This document shows, piece after piece, positions 5,931 to 6,479 of a DNA stretch of 6,479 bases (within the stretch, counting starts at the first letter, position 1; every line of letters starts with the position of its first letter). The DNA is from Actinomycetota bacterium (GTDB lineage Bacteria > Cyanobacteriota > Vampirovibrionia > Obscuribacterales > Obscuribacteraceae). The notes under the pieces were generated by a model. It worked only from the letters and a program-made list of their open reading frames with translations. It did not search any database and was not told the DNA's origin. The DNA lies in NCBI GenBank assembly GCA_903970355.1, contig CAJCIF010000283.1:1-6479 (forward strand). Reading direction: 5' to 3'. The position numbers and the translations under genes are program-made.

Positions 5931-5969
5931 AGGAAAGCTGCAACCAACTTATTTGTAGTTTTTCAATAT

Positions 5970-5974
5970 GGAGA
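5970..5974 (+). promoter_or_regulatory. Ribosome binding site of the Csp-like gene
   Basis: GGAGA lies seven bases upstream of ATG 5982 and fixes that start. It is far stronger than anything in front of the preceding cysteine-rich gene, so the storage protein may be translated more heavily than its partner. Confidence 0.75.
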
Positions 5975-5981
5975 AATCAAA

Positions 5982-6416
5982 ATGTCTATCCAAAAAATTC
6001 TAATTGGCTTCTGTACGGCCTTGTGTTTAGCCATCTTCGCAAGCTTTGCAATATCGCAGCTAAGCGCATTTGCGCAAACTAAAGGCGCTGCACCCGAGCA
6101 TGCAGGATGCATGACAGAATGCAATAAATGTCAAAGCACCTGCGAAGACATACTCAAATACTGTGATGCGCAAGGAAAGGAACACAAAGACACAAAGCAT
6201 GTCAATGCGATCAAAGATTGTGTCTCCACTTGCAAGTTGAGTAAGGATCTACTTTCTCGTGGTTCCGATCTGGCCGGGCAAACATGTGCTCTGTGTGCCG
6301 AAGCCTGCAAACGCTGTGCCGAATCTTGTGCAACGTTCAAGAACGACAAGAAGATGCAAGCGTGTGCAGAAGAATGTCGCAAGTGCGAAGCAACCTGCCA
6401 GGCAATGGCCAAGTAG
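5982..6416 (+). CDS. Exported four-helix-bundle copper-binding (Csp-like) protein
   Basis: Predicted to bind many Cu(I) ions inside a four-helix bundle, storing or detoxifying copper outside the cytoplasm. The 144-residue product has a Sec signal peptide (core about 6-24, cleavage likely after A31, AFA|QT). The mature chain holds 16 Cys: 43, 47, 50, 54, 61, 80, 84, 102, 105, 109, 112, 116, 128, 132, 135, 139. Their CxxxCxxCxxxC spacing puts thiols on one face of each helix, as in the DUF326/Csp family. From memory, Csp1 of Methylosinus trichosporium has 13 Cys per subunit and is exported, while cytosolic Csp3 has more. H40, M44, H67 and H73 could help at the bundle mouth. GGAGA (5970-5974), seven bases before ATG 5982, is a strong ribosome binding site. 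It is probably cotranscribed with the cysteine-rich gene upstream. Family is well supported; copper as ligand is inferred from the family. Confidence 0.88.
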   Translation: MSIQKILIGFCTALCLAIFASFAISQLSAFAQTKGAAPEHAGCMTECNKCQSTCEDILKYCDAQGKEHKDTKHVNAIKDCVSTCKLSKDLLSRGSDLAGQTCALCAEACKRCAESCATFKNDKKMQACAEECRKCEATCQAMAK

Positions 6417-6424
6417 GTAGTTCA

Positions 6425-6479
6425 ACGTGGGGGCAGGGCATTCCAACGCCAAGGTGGGCATGGCAGTGCCATGCCCCTA
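6425..6479. repeat. Second REP/MITE-like repeat, cut by the window edge
   Basis: It starts with ACGTGGGGGC (6425-6434), one mismatch from the ACGTAGGGGC end type, and continues to a perfect palindrome: arms GGGCATGGCA and TGCCATGCCC around one G (6456-6476), then CTA. Bases 6456-6479 are identical to 3554-3577. The element begins 9 bases after the Csp-like stop codon and probably closes with GCCCCTACGT just beyond the window. Its hairpin may also end the transcript of the copper operon. Confidence 0.85.

Overview
The window reads as ordinary chromosome from a diderm bacterium of medium GC, with an accessory-looking right end. A cyanobacterium-related lineage such as Vampirovibrionia/Melainabacteria (Obscuribacterales type) is my best guess. 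It rests on three things: a type III pantothenate kinase whose first motif reads IGNSR with Asn in place of Asp, as I recall for cyanobacterial CoaX; a multidomain exported amidase with beta-rich domains before Amidase_3; and dispersed GTAGGGGC/GCCCCTAC palindromic repeats. This is inference, not proof.

Left part (76-2755, + strand): a large exported N-acetylmuramoyl-L-alanine amidase is followed 16 bases later by coaX (pantothenate kinase, first step of CoA synthesis). They probably form one transcription unit. A small unrecognised gene may run convergently on the minus strand, overlapping the 3' end of coaX (2709-2897).

Middle (3165-5039): a 100-residue Sm-like protein (+, GTG start) converges with glmU (-, TTG start), the bifunctional enzyme that makes UDP-GlcNAc. 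Between them lie a hairpin that begins inside the stop codon of the Sm-like gene and a compact cluster of REP/MITE-like palindromes. The last codons and stop codon of glmU lie in the outer end of this cluster. Amidase and GlmU are both peptidoglycan genes (turnover and precursor supply).

Gene-free stretch (5040-5501): it is not featureless. Upstream of glmU lies a perfect 15-bp hairpin followed by TTTT on the minus strand, preceded by two further inverted repeats. This looks like an intrinsic terminator ending a small RNA, or an attenuator in a glmU leader. A plausible + strand promoter lies further right.

Right part (5502-6416, + strand): two small exported cysteine-rich proteins sit in tandem. 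The first (8 Cys, four CC or CCC clusters) is unrecognised. The second has 16 Cys after its signal peptide and the CxxxCxxCxxxC pattern of four-helix-bundle copper-storage (Csp-type) proteins. Together they suggest a periplasmic copper(I) sequestration pair, and this is the most interesting part of the window. A further copy of the palindromic repeat starts 9 bases after the stop codon of the second gene and runs into the window edge.
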